NCBI GenBank assembly: GCA_036337765.1
Contig: JAYZDP010000104.1
Location: 1-64,000, forward strand
From: JAYZDP01 sp036337765
GTDB lineage: Bacteria; Acidobacteriota; Thermoanaerobaculia; Multivoradales; Multivoraceae
DNA: 64,000 nucleotides
Direction of reading: 5' to 3'
Part shown: piece by piece, positions 10,485 to 18,378 of the stretch
Layout: every line of letters starts with the position of its first letter
Position numbering within the stretch: the stretch's first letter is position 1
Notes under the pieces: model-generated
Database searches by the model: none
Seen by the model: only the letters and a program-made list of their open reading frames with translations
What the model was told of the DNA's origin: nothing
Position numbers and translations under genes: made by a program

Positions 10485-11177
10485 CTAGAAGGCGAAGTCC
10501 TGCTGGATCACAGAGACCCGGTCGTGCACCGGCTGACCGCCGGTCGACCTTTCCTTGGTCTGCTCGTCGCTGCCGGTGGTGGCGGTAACTACGAGGCTCA
10601 GCGGCGCGCCCCAGAGCAGTACCTCGTAGGTGCCGTCCTTCGCCGTCGTGGCCTGAACCGCTAGCTCGGGGTCGTCTGGAGAGCTCACGGTGACCACGAT
10701 GTCCCTTATGCCCTTCTTGCCACCCCGGGAGACCTTGCCGCGGAGCATCAGGCTCGGGCGCATCGCCGACAGATCCTCACCCGGTTTGGCGAGGATCGGC
10801 GACAACTCGGTGTAGGTGTTGACCGGTGCGGCCACCCTGAGGACCAGGGACTCGAAGCCTTCCGCCTCGAAGGTGAGGCGCAGCATGATGCCGGCCATGT
10901 CGCGTTCCGTGAAGAGACGGCCGATTCCGCGCACCAGGTACGCCCCGGTGGCTCTCGACCGGCCACGTGCCCGGTCGGCCGGCGCGTTGTCGTTCTGAAT
11001 CCACATCTCGACCTTGGGCATCGGATTGCCCTGGCTGTCGTAGATGACGCCGCCGACCCGCGTTGAGTCTTGCTGCGCAATGTTGTCGGTGTTGACCTGC
11101 GCCGCCAATGGCGGCGTGACCAGCGCGAAGGCCATCCAAGCGATGGCGATCACAAAAGGCGCTCGGGCTAGGCGCAT
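10485..11177 (-). CDS. Secreted carboxypeptidase-regulatory-like domain protein
   Basis: A 230-residue protein. A signal peptide (about residues 1-26, ending PLAAQ) precedes a beta-sandwich of the carboxypeptidase D regulatory type: VGGVIYDSQGNPMPKVEMWI and a Gly-rich GAYLVRGIG turn. A second such unit spans about residues 145-205 (LRGKVSRGGKKGIRDIVVTV … TTAKDGTYEVLLW). Such domains are usually attached to receptors or enzymes; here they stand alone, so it is probably a cell-surface or periplasmic binding/structural protein. No function is assigned. Confidence 0.65.
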   Translation of the reverse strand: MRLARAPFVIAIAWMAFALVTPPLAAQVNTDNIAQQDSTRVGGVIYDSQGNPMPKVEMWIQNDNAPADRARGRSRATGAYLVRGIGRLFTERDMAGIMLRLTFEAEGFESLVLRVAAPVNTYTELSPILAKPGEDLSAMRPSLMLRGKVSRGGKKGIRDIVVTVSSPDDPELAVQATTAKDGTYEVLLWGAPLSLVVTATTGSDEQTKERSTGGQPVHDRVSVIQQDFAF

Positions 11178-11247
11178 GGGCGCTTCCTCCAGCTTGTTGT
11201 TGAGGCTCTGCTAGCGTACCAGTCTGCACGACCGTCCTCGGGAGTGG

Positions 11248-11322
11248 GTGATCGTCGCAACCCACGACTCTCAGGTCGATGCCCTGTTAGAGCGCTATGG
11301 TGGAATGATCGATCGGATCGAG
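11248..11322 (+). pseudogene. Possible 3' relic of an ABC transporter ATPase
   Basis: The reading VIVATHDSQVDALLERYGG, then MIDRIEV, resembles the H-loop and C-terminal end of a LolD/MacB-type ATPase (…VIVATHDPxVAxxADR…). No Walker A, Q-loop or signature motif lies upstream. It is a weak call made because permease relics lie nearby. Confidence 0.25.
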
Positions 11323-11410
11323 GTCTCGATTCCGGTCGACCACGCGAGCGACCCTCGGAGGTGCTTTCAGCGGTCGTCTCGAGGATCGCGGCGTCAGCGA
11401 AGGAGCAACC

Positions 11411-11818
11411 GTGAGCCAGGTGGGGATGGTGAGCATCGTGGTGGGACTTGTCGCGGTCGGCATGCGGCTGCCACAGGCCGTGGCACCGGCTGCCAGCCTG
11501 CGGTGGCTTCGGAAGATGGCCCGCTCGGGGGGCCGGACGCGAGCCCTGGGTGCGTTGATGGCGGCGTTTGGAGCCACGATGGTCTGGGCGGGGGGATCGG
11601 AAGACACGACCCTCGCCACTGTCCTTACGGTTGCTGGTTGGGGAATCCTCGGCCTCAGCGTGCCGGCGCTGATCGTGTTCCCCACGAGCTTCCGAGCCCT
11701 CGTCGAATGGTTCTACCCGGAGAGTGCCCCTGGACGTGAAACCTTCCTACAAATGAGAGGCGTGTTTGGTGTCGTCGTGGGGGCGTTTCTCGTGTGGTTT
11801 GGGTGGCAGGCGCTCTGA
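11411..11818 (+). CDS. Small four-helix membrane protein, unknown function
   Basis: A 135-residue protein with four predicted membrane segments: about residues 4-22, 46-63, 66-87 and 112-134. A short amphipathic stretch with FPTSFRALVEWFYPES lies between the third and fourth. AGGAG stands just upstream of the GTG start. I do not recognise the family. No partner gene is evident. Confidence 0.5.
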   Translation: MSQVGMVSIVVGLVAVGMRLPQAVAPAASLRWLRKMARSGGRTRALGALMAAFGATMVWAGGSEDTTLATVLTVAGWGILGLSVPALIVFPTSFRALVEWFYPESAPGRETFLQMRGVFGVVVGAFLVWFGWQAL

Positions 11819-11833
11819 CCGAGACTCGCTCTT

Positions 11834-12250
11834 CTACGGTTCTTCGACGAAGGCCTTGAGCCTGGCCAGGGCGGCGTCCCACTGTTCGCACACGCGATCG
11901 AGATAGCCGCGTACATCGTCGATCGGATCGAGGGTGAGGGTGAAGTGGCTCTCGCGTCCGACCCGCCGGCGCTCTCGAGGCAAAACTCGACGAGCGTTCG
12001 CGGCACTTCGGCAGCACCGGCGCCCTCGCCTTCGCCTAGCAAGGGCCAGGTCATGGAGAACAGCCGTTCGGGCTCGATGGTCTCGACCGTCGCTTCCCTG
12101 GTCATGTGCTCGTAGCCAGGGGCGGTCACCTTGCCTCGGGTGACTTGGTCGAGCTCGAACGGACCCTCAAGATCCACCTGGAACCACTGGCCAACCTCCT
12201 TCGAGTCGGTGAGGGCTCGCCATACCCTCGAGACTGGAGCAGCGAGGTCG
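11834..12250 (-). pseudogene. SRPBCC/AHSA1-domain gene, frameshifted
   Basis: The minus strand encodes DLAAPVSRVWRALTDSKEVG, WFQVDLEGPF, GYEHMTREATVETIEPERLF and FSMTWPLLGEG, up to VEFCLESAGG, then leaves frame near 11960. In another frame the C-terminal helix of the same fold continues (FTLTLDPIDDVRGYLDRVCE, QWDAALARLKAFVEEP) to a stop at 11834. Together they make an almost complete AHSA1-type START-fold protein of about 135 residues lacking only its start, which appears lost near 12250. A sequencing error could explain the frameshift but not the missing 5' end. Confidence 0.6.
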
Positions 12251-12680
12251 TTTCCTCCCGACGAGGACCGGGTCGACGTGACGTATCTCAGTGGCGGCGC
12301 GGTCGCGCAGACTCGCCTCGACTGGCGTGTCTTCGATAGCGGCGCCGACCTACTAGAAGGCGCGGCAGACCCCACCGGGTGATCCAGGATCTGACGGTTC
12401 CACTGCGCTACAACGTTGGCGTCGACGAACGGGCGGAGCATCAAACGCCGCGCTCGAAGGTGCTCTTCAATCGGGGCGCGGTCAAAGAGGCAAAGCGGGC
12501 GGCGAGTTACAGAACCGGTGTGCCCAGGTCCACGGCGGCATTGGCGCTGGCCGACGCGCTGCCGACCCGTCGCCCGGAAGAGATCACCGCGAAGACGTCG
12601 AGCAGCGTCGGCACGGTGCAGCCCATCGATGCCCGCACCCGCGCCGAGGCGATTTGCCCGACCAGCACCCGCCTCGAGAG
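12251..12680. other. Degraded non-coding stretch
   Basis: No gene is supported here. A short plus-strand reading (PPDEDRVDVTYLSGGAVAQT, then RLDWRVFDSG, stopping at about 12381) has protein-like composition and may be another relic, but I cannot name it. The stretch lies between the SRPBCC relic and an NTF2-like fragment. Confidence 0.3.
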
Positions 12681-12803
12681 GCGGCGGAGGTTGCGACGAC
12701 GGTCCTCCGGGAGGGCGGCGAGGACCAGTTGAAAGAGGTCGGCATATACACGGTCGCCGACGACCGCGTCGTCCAAGAGGAGTTTCTCTACCTCTCGACC
12801 TAG
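12681..12803 (+). pseudogene. Possible C-terminal relic of an NTF2/SnoaL-like protein
   Basis: One frame reads EVATTVLREGGEDQLKEVGI, then YTVADDRVVQEEFLYLST and a stop. The final beta-strand pattern (YTVxDxRVVxEEFxY) resembles the end of NTF2-like proteins. No start codon or N-terminal half is visible. It is offered as a weak relic. Confidence 0.25.
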
Positions 12804-12820
12804 CCGGGAGGAGGGAAGGG

Positions 12821-13204
12821 CTACGGCTCTGGTGGCATGCGCCAGAGCCAAACCAGAGCCGTGGCCGCGATGACCAGACCGAGGAACTCGCGCGAGTCCT
12901 CGATGAACTGACGATCCGTCGACATCACGCCGGCGAGGTCGCTGAGCGAGTGGTTCTGGAGCAGATCCAGGAAGCCCGGGAAGACCGTGGCACCGACGCC
13001 GACGTACACGAGGAGAACGAGGCCAATCGTCCAGGGACGGTGCCAGCCCGCGAGAGCGCCGGCAAAGAGTGCCGCCGCAGCGGCGTAAAGGGCGGCCCAG
13101 AGGAAGGAGTCGGGGTCGTTGAACTGGAGCGCGCCGAAGATCGCCATGCCCGCGCCGAGCACGACGTAGCCGACGACGCGTTGCAGCGGGGTGGTGGCCT
13201 TCAC
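12821..13204 (-). CDS. TMEM220-family membrane protein
   Basis: About 127 residues with four membrane segments. FGALQFNDPDSFLWAALYAA matches the hallmark (QxNDPDxxxWxxxY) of the transmembrane 220 family, followed by a helix, VFPGFLDLL and a short amphipathic stretch REFLGLVI. Function is unknown in the family. GTG 13204 has AGGGG upstream; a TTG at 13222 would add six residues. It is divergent from the Nudix gene. Confidence 0.7.
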   Translation of the reverse strand: MKATTPLQRVVGYVVLGAGMAIFGALQFNDPDSFLWAALYAAAAALFAGALAGWHRPWTIGLVLLVYVGVGATVFPGFLDLLQNHSLSDLAGVMSTDRQFIEDSREFLGLVIAATALVWLWRMPPEP

Positions 13205-13289
13205 GCGATGCCCCTGCAACAATCGGGCGCCATGACACCCATCCTTGCACGGATGGGTCGGCCCCCTCGGTCACGCTTTACAGGACCTC

Positions 13290-13751
13290 GTGCCACTTCC
13301 GCCACAGACTTTTCGCGCCGGTGCCTGCGCCGTCATTGTCGGAGACGACGGCCGGGTGATGGCGTTCGAGCGTAACCAGACTCCGGTCGGGTCGTGGCAG
13401 CTGCCGCAGGGCGGCCTCGAGCCCGGCGAGTCGCCTCGCGAGGCGCTGTTTCGAGAGATCTTGGAGGAGAGCGGGATCGGTCGCGAGCTCCTGACCCTGG
13501 TCACGGAAGAGCCAAGGCTACTTGCCTACGAGCTACCGGAGGGCTTCCGCAAGCGCATCTTCGGTCGGGGCCAGACGCTCTACTGCTTCGTGCTGCGCTT
13601 CTCGGGATCGGAGGACGCCGTGACCCTTGGCGATTGTGAGGAGTTCCGCGCTTGGCGGTGGATCGAGATGGCGCAGCTCGCTGAGGAGGTGGTCTTTTTC
13701 CGCCGGCCGCTGTATCGCGAAATCGACCGCTGGTTGCGAGAGCTCGCGTAG
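13290..13751 (+). CDS. Nudix hydrolase, RppH-like RNA pyrophosphohydrolase
   Basis: About 153 residues with a full Nudix box (GGLEPGESPREALFREILEE followed by SGI), the Mg2+-binding diphosphatase signature, and the RppH-like flanks VGSWQLPQGG and GRGQTLYCFVLRF. This subgroup removes pyrophosphate from 5'-triphosphorylated RNA or hydrolyses ApnN; RppH is the likeliest identity but general Nudix is safer. The GTG at 13290 starts directly before the fold (PLPPQTFRAGACAVIV); a longer frame from 13245 adds 15 residues. Confidence 0.75.
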   Translation: MPLPPQTFRAGACAVIVGDDGRVMAFERNQTPVGSWQLPQGGLEPGESPREALFREILEESGIGRELLTLVTEEPRLLAYELPEGFRKRIFGRGQTLYCFVLRFSGSEDAVTLGDCEEFRAWRWIEMAQLAEEVVFFRRPLYREIDRWLRELA

Positions 13752-13770
13752 CGCTCAGCGAGCCGAGCCC

Positions 13771-14051
13771 TCAGCCGTACACGCGCTCGCCGTGCGGGTC
13801 GAAGAAGGCGCGCAGCGAGACCTCGGCAGGCGTGAGCGCCAGGGCCATCGTCGTGTCGACTGGGTTGGTCACGGCGTCCCCGCGCGGCGCTCGCCGCTGC
13901 ATCGAGCTCGGAGATCTGGACCCCGAAGGCACGCGCCATCGAGGACTACATCGGCGCAGCCGCGCTTCGTCAGGTGGTAGGCGACGCTGCAACCCACAAT
14001 GCCGCCGCCAATGACGACCGCGTCGGCTCGCGCGGGCAGGCTCGCCGTCAT
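13771..14051 (-). pseudogene. Mosaic relic: flavoenzyme 5' end joined to TOBE-like 3' end
   Basis: From ATG 14051 the frame reads LPARADAVVIGGGIVGCSVA, YHLTKRGCADVV, the FAD-binding start of a dimethylglycine/sarcosine dehydrogenase-type enzyme. It breaks about 35 residues in. In another frame the 3' part reads TTMALALTPAEVSLRAFFDP, HGERVYG and stop, resembling the extreme C-terminus (TOBE region) of MalK/UgpC-type sugar ABC ATPases. This is the same pattern as at 3343-3732: the 5' end of one gene and the 3' end of another. Confidence 0.5.
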
Positions 14052-14056
14052 TCCCT

Positions 14057-15493
14057 TTAGCGCCGTGCTGCGACCCGTCGCCAGTAGCCCTCGAGCTCGT
14101 CCTTGACCTTGGGCGCGAGCATGTAGAGGCCAAGGACGTTGGCCAGCGCCATGGCGAAGACCATCGCGTCTGAAAAATCGATCACTGCCTGCAGCTGGAT
14201 CGTGCAGCCGAGGACGACGAACAGGCAAAAGACAGTGTTGTAGATCGTCTTCGAGCGCGGCGAGTGACCGAAGAGGTAGATGAAGCCCTCGAGGCCGTAG
14301 TACGACCACGAGATCATCGTCGAGAATGCGAAGAGCATGACGACGACGGCGAGTGGATACGGGAACCACGAGATCACCGACTCGAAGGCCGACGACGTCA
14401 ACTCGACGCCGGAGACGGTCACCTCCGCCATGCCCGGCTCCCAGACGGTCAGGGTGATGACCAGCCCTGTGATCGTGCAGATGACGACGGTGTCGATGAA
14501 AGGCTCGAGGACCGCGACTAGCCCTTCGGTGACCGGCTCTTTGGTTCGTACCGCCGAGTGGGCGATGGAGGCCGAGCCGATCCCGGCCTCGTTGGAGAAG
14601 GCGGCTCGCCGGAAGCCCAGGATCAGGACCGCGATCGCTCCGCCCGCGATTCCTTCGGGGCGGAAGGCGCCGGTGACGATCGCCTCAATGGCGAAGGGCA
14701 GCTTCGAGGCGTTGGCGAGGATCACCACTCCCGCGGTCGCCACGTACAACAGCGCCATGAGCGGCACGAGCTTCGAGGTGACCCGGGCGATCGAGCGGAT
14801 GCCGCCGATGATGACGAAGGCCACTAGCACGGCGAGGATGAGGCCGAACGCCCAGCCACGCTCGGCGAAGAAGCTCCCCTCGCCTCCGGTGACGTTGACG
14901 AACTGCACGTAGGCCTGGTTCGACTGGAACATGCAGCCGACACCGAGACAGCCGACCATGACGCAGATCGCGTAGTAGACCGCCAAGCTCTTGCCGAGCC
15001 GTGGCAGGCCGAGCTCACGCAGGCCGGCATCGAGGTAGAACATCGGCCCGCCCGAGACCGAGCCGTCGGCGTGCTCGACGCGGTACTTGACGCCGAGGGT
15101 GCACTCGACGAACTTCGAGGACATGCCGAGTAGACCCGCGACGATGAGCCAAAACACCGCCCCGGGGCCGCCGACCGAGATGGCGATGGCGACGTGGGCG
15201 ATGTTGCCCACCCCGACCGTGCCCGAAACGGCGGTGGTCAGGGCTTGAAAGTGGGTGACCTCGCCGGGATCGCTGGGGTCGGCGTCTGCTCCGCTGACCA
15301 GGCGAATGGCCTCACGGAAGCCGCGAATGCCGATGAAGCGGAAATAGATGGTGAAAAACGCCGCGCCGACGACCAGCCAGACCACGATCAGCTGCAGGTC
15401 GGAACCGCCGACCGGAATCGAGAAGAAGACGAGGTCGGAGAAGCGCTGAGCCAGAGGCGCAAAGAGGGCGTTGATGCGCTCGTCGATCGACAC
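14057..15493 (-). CDS. Sodium:alanine/glycine symporter (AGCS family)
   Basis: A 478-residue transporter with about 10-11 membrane segments. The family motif region [20 protein letters not shown] followed by [15 protein letters not shown], then [15 protein letters not shown], marks the AGCS (DagA/AlsT) family. The late segment [20 protein letters not shown] is also typical. It imports alanine or glycine with Na+. GTG start at 15493, directly abutting the HtrA stop, so the two are probably co-transcribed. Confidence 0.9.
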   Translation of the reverse strand: MSIDERINALFAPLAQRFSDLVFFSIPVGGSDLQLIVVWLVVGAAFFTIYFRFIGIRGFREAIRLVSGADADPSDPGEVTHFQALTTAVSGTVGVGNIAHVAIAISVGGPGAVFWLIVAGLLGMSSKFVECTLGVKYRVEHADGSVSGGPMFYLDAGLRELGLPRLGKSLAVYYAICVMVGCLGVGCMFQSNQAYVQFVNVTGGEGSFFAERGWAFGLILAVLVAFVIIGGIRSIARVTSKLVPLMALLYVATAGVVILANASKLPFAIEAIVTGAFRPEGIAGGAIAVLILGFRRAAFSNEAGIGSASIAHSAVRTKEPVTEGLVAVLEPFIDTVVICTITGLVITLTVWEPGMAEVTVSGVELTSSAFESVISWFPYPLAVVVMLFAFSTMISWSYYGLEGFIYLFGHSPRSKTIYNTVFCLFVVLGCTIQLQAVIDFSDAMVFAMALANVLGLYMLAPKVKDELEGYWRRVAARR

Positions 15494-16654
15494 CTAGTCG
15501 GAGTCCGGAACCTCGAGACGCACTTCGGCCTTCCGCTCGTCGCGCCCGCGGAGGTAGGTGACCTCGACGCGGTCGCCCTCCTCCTTCCTCTCGAGAAGCA
15601 GGGTCAGGTCTTCCCGGCTGCGCACGGGCTCGCCGTCGATCGCAGTGATGATGTCGCCGAGGAGCACTCGGCCGCGGCGGTCGCGGCGAAGCGGCTGCAG
15701 GCCGGCTCGGTCGGCGGGCCCGTCGGGCTCGACGCGTACGAAGATCACTCCCTCGATGCCGGCGCGCTTCGCGGTGGTGTCGGGACCCGGGTAGATGCCG
15801 AGCGCGGGCCGGTGGATCTCGCCGTGCTCGATCAGGTCCGGCACCACCCATCGCACGGTGTCGACCGGAATGGCGAAGCCGATGCCGGCCGAGGCGCCGC
15901 TCGGGCTGTAGATCTGGGTGTTGACGCCGACGAGGCGGCCGAAGCTATCGAGAAGCGGCCCCCCCGAGTTGCCGGGGTTGATCGCGGCGTCGGTCTGGAT
16001 CACGTCCTCGATGCGCGTGCGCTGGGGGTCGAGCGACTGGATCTCACGACCTAGCGCGCTGATGACGCCGGTCGTCAAGGTGTGGTCGAGGCCGAACGGG
16101 TTGCCGATCGCGAAGACGCTCTGGCCGACCAGGAGATCCGAGGAGCTGCCAACGGGGAGCGCGGCGACCTGGTTGGCTGGAGCCTCGATCTTGAGCACCG
16201 CCAGGTCCTTCTCGCGGGCGACTCCGACCAGGGTCGCGGGCCACGACGACTGATCGCCGAGGGTCACGTGGGCGCGGTCCGCCCCCTGGATGACGTGGTA
16301 GTTGGTAACGATGTGACCCTGGTCGTCCCACACGAAGCCCGAGCCGGCGCCCGAGGGCACCGCATAATCGCTCATCGTGAAGTAATCGCGACGCACGTCG
16401 ACCGTCGTGATGTAGACGACCGAAGGCGAGGCCTCACGGAAGAGATCGACGGTCGCCTGCTCGGCCGCCTGCAGAGCGCCGCGCGGCGCTACGTCTGGCG
16501 TGGCCGCGGCGTTCGAGGCGTCCTCGGTCGGTTCTGTCGGACCCGGCTCCGCCTTGGGAAGCTCAACCCCGCTGCGCCAGAGCAGACCGGCGTAGAGGAG
16601 TAGGGCCACCAGGAGGGCGAAGACGAAGAAACGAGCGGGCGCGTGCTCTCTCAT
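15494..16654 (-). CDS. HtrA/DegP-like serine protease with PDZ domain
   Basis: About 386 residues. The N-terminal anchor (FFVFALLVALLLYAGLLW) holds the protein at the membrane with the catalytic part in the periplasm. The trypsin-like domain has His in TNYHVIQ (about residue 117), Asp in EKDLAVL (about 149) and Ser in NPGNSGGPL (about 228). One PDZ domain covers about residues 285-380 (GLQPLRRDRRGRVLLGDIIT). With one PDZ and a membrane anchor it resembles DegS or HtrA of one-PDZ type. ATG 16654 is chosen because it begins right at the anchor; the open frame farther upstream is antisense to pgi. Confidence 0.88.
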   Translation of the reverse strand: MREHAPARFFVFALLVALLLYAGLLWRSGVELPKAEPGPTEPTEDASNAAATPDVAPRGALQAAEQATVDLFREASPSVVYITTVDVRRDYFTMSDYAVPSGAGSGFVWDDQGHIVTNYHVIQGADRAHVTLGDQSSWPATLVGVAREKDLAVLKIEAPANQVAALPVGSSSDLLVGQSVFAIGNPFGLDHTLTTGVISALGREIQSLDPQRTRIEDVIQTDAAINPGNSGGPLLDSFGRLVGVNTQIYSPSGASAGIGFAIPVDTVRWVVPDLIEHGEIHRPALGIYPGPDTTAKRAGIEGVIFVRVEPDGPADRAGLQPLRRDRRGRVLLGDIITAIDGEPVRSREDLTLLLERKEEGDRVEVTYLRGRDERKAEVRLEVPDSD

Positions 16655-16703
16655 GACGGTGTGCCGTCGACGGATGTCGTCGGACTGGGGGTAGTCTAGC
16701 CCC

Positions 16704-18296
16704 ATGCGCGAGCTTCGTCTCGGGGGTTTGCAGGCTCGGCTCCCGTGTCCGATCGCGTCAGCTGTCGAGGCCGAGCTCGTGGATTGGGACCGGGTCGACG
16801 GCACCCGGAGGCTGCTTGCCGGTGATGCATCGCTGTGGTCGGGCTGCGACGAGGCGGAGTGGCTCGGTTGGCTCGAGCCCGGTGCCGGCTGCGATACCGA
16901 AGCCTTCCGCCAGTGGCGCCACACCGCGGCCGGAGCCGGCTGGTCGAGGGTCGTGCTTCTGGGAATGGGCGGATCGAGCCTCGGGGCGCGGCTCCTGTGT
17001 GAGGGGGCACATTCGGTGCCGGGGCCTCGGGGCGCCGGTGCGCGTACGCTGGTAGTTCTCGATACGACCGATGCGGAAGAGATCGCCAGTGCTCGCGGCG
17101 AGCTCGACCTCGAGACCACGCTGTTCGTCGTGGCATCGAAGTCCGGCACCACGGTCGAGACCGTCTCGCTGGAGGCGTACTTCGTGGCCGAGATGGAATC
17201 GTCAGGCCTCGATGTCGGGCCGCGCGTGCTCGCCATCACCGACCCAGGGACCGAGCTCGCGACGCGCGCGGTCGAGCGCGGCTATCACCTGCTTTATGGC
17301 CGGGCCGATATCGGTGGGCGGTTCTCGGCCCTCAGTCCTTTTGGATTGGGGGTCTTGATAGCGATGGGCGTCGAGCCCGATTCTGTGGTCGCGGCCGCCC
17401 GACTCGCGCGGTCGGAGCTCGCCGAGGGAGCCGCGGCTGGCAACGATCCGGGGCTCGCGCTGGGTGCCGTTCTCGGTGCCTTGGCCAAGCTTGGTCACGA
17501 CCTCGTGGAGATCGTGCCGCCCGCGGCCGTGCCGTCGCTCGCCGATTGGCTCGAGCAGCTTCTCGCCGAATCGACCGGCAAAGAGGGCGGGGGAATCCTC
17601 CCGATACGGTGCGGCGATGGCACTGCCCACGCCGGCCTGGTAGCCGCGTTGTGGAACGGGCGCCAAGTCGCCGACCGGGTCGGCGAGGTGCGCTCAGACT
17701 GGAAGGGCCCCCACTCCGAAGCCCTTGGCCGAGAGATCTTCAGATGGCAGGTCGCGACCGCGGTAGCCGGCTCGATCCTCGGTGTGAACCCGTTCGACCA
17801 GGCCGACGTCGACAGCGCCAAGGTGGCGGCGCACGAGCGTCTCTCGCGGCGCAGGGATCTCTCGCCGCGGGTCGTGCCGACGACGGATGCGCTCGCACGG
17901 CTGGTGGCCGGGAGCTCCGCCTCGCGCCATGTCGGTGTGCTCGCCTACCTGCCGCGCACGGCGGAGATTGTCGCGGGGGTAGAGAAAGTGCGCAAGGCGA
18001 TGACCGATGCGACCGGGCGCCCCGTTACCGCGAGCTTTGGGCCACGCTATCTCCATTCCGCCGGTCAGCTGTTCAAGGGAGGCACTCCCGGGGCGTTCCT
18101 CTTCATCACCCGCCGTGGTGCTCCGTGCGTCCTCGTCCCCGGAAGCGGTGTCACCTTCGACCAGCTGCAGGCGGCGCAGGCTTCGGGCGACCTCGCCGTG
18201 CTGGCGGAGCGCGGTCGGCCGGTAGAAGCCATCGAGCTTTCGGGAGAGCTCACGGCCGGCTTGGACGACATCGCATCCCGCCTGCGCCAGCTCTGA
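16704..18296 (+). CDS. pgi: Glucose-6-phosphate isomerase
   Basis: A 530-residue two-SIS-domain protein that interconverts glucose-6-phosphate and fructose-6-phosphate. The N-terminal SIS domain carries VVLLGMGGSSLGARLL, the substrate loop VVASKSGTTVETVS and the GRFSALSPFG region. The C-terminal half has LAESTGKEGGGILPI and a late HSAGQLFKGG segment. It resembles the isomerase half of the Tal-Pgi fusions but stands alone. TAGTCT lies only 6 nt before the ATG and there is no Shine-Dalgarno, so the mRNA may be leaderless. It is divergent from the HtrA gene. Confidence 0.9.
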   Translation: MRELRLGGLQARLPCPIASAVEAELVDWDRVDGTRRLLAGDASLWSGCDEAEWLGWLEPGAGCDTEAFRQWRHTAAGAGWSRVVLLGMGGSSLGARLLCEGAHSVPGPRGAGARTLVVLDTTDAEEIASARGELDLETTLFVVASKSGTTVETVSLEAYFVAEMESSGLDVGPRVLAITDPGTELATRAVERGYHLLYGRADIGGRFSALSPFGLGVLIAMGVEPDSVVAAARLARSELAEGAAAGNDPGLALGAVLGALAKLGHDLVEIVPPAAVPSLADWLEQLLAESTGKEGGGILPIRCGDGTAHAGLVAALWNGRQVADRVGEVRSDWKGPHSEALGREIFRWQVATAVAGSILGVNPFDQADVDSAKVAAHERLSRRRDLSPRVVPTTDALARLVAGSSASRHVGVLAYLPRTAEIVAGVEKVRKAMTDATGRPVTASFGPRYLHSAGQLFKGGTPGAFLFITRRGAPCVLVPGSGVTFDQLQAAQASGDLAVLAERGRPVEAIELSGELTAGLDDIASRLRQL

Positions 18297-18300
18297 GTCG

Positions 18301-18378
18301 GTAGCTGCGGGGGTCGCGCTATGAGCGTTCCACCATCTCGACGCCCTACCCGTCATGACCTACCGCGACCCCCGCTAC
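18301..18378. repeat. Long imperfect inverted repeat between pgi and polB
   Basis: The arm GTAGCTGCGGGGGTCGCG (18301-18318) pairs with CGCGACCCCCGCTAC (18364-18378) apart from a two-base bulge. This leaves an 11-bp perfect GC-rich core and a 45-nt loop. It sits between convergent genes and overlaps the polB stop codon. It may act as a bidirectional terminator, but there is no T-tract and the loop is long. Confidence 0.4.

Noticed and set aside
12507..13274. 255-codon minus-strand frame spanning the TMEM220 gene
   Set aside because: It covers the TMEM220 gene in another frame; only its last ~95 residues look even partly protein-like and match nothing I know.
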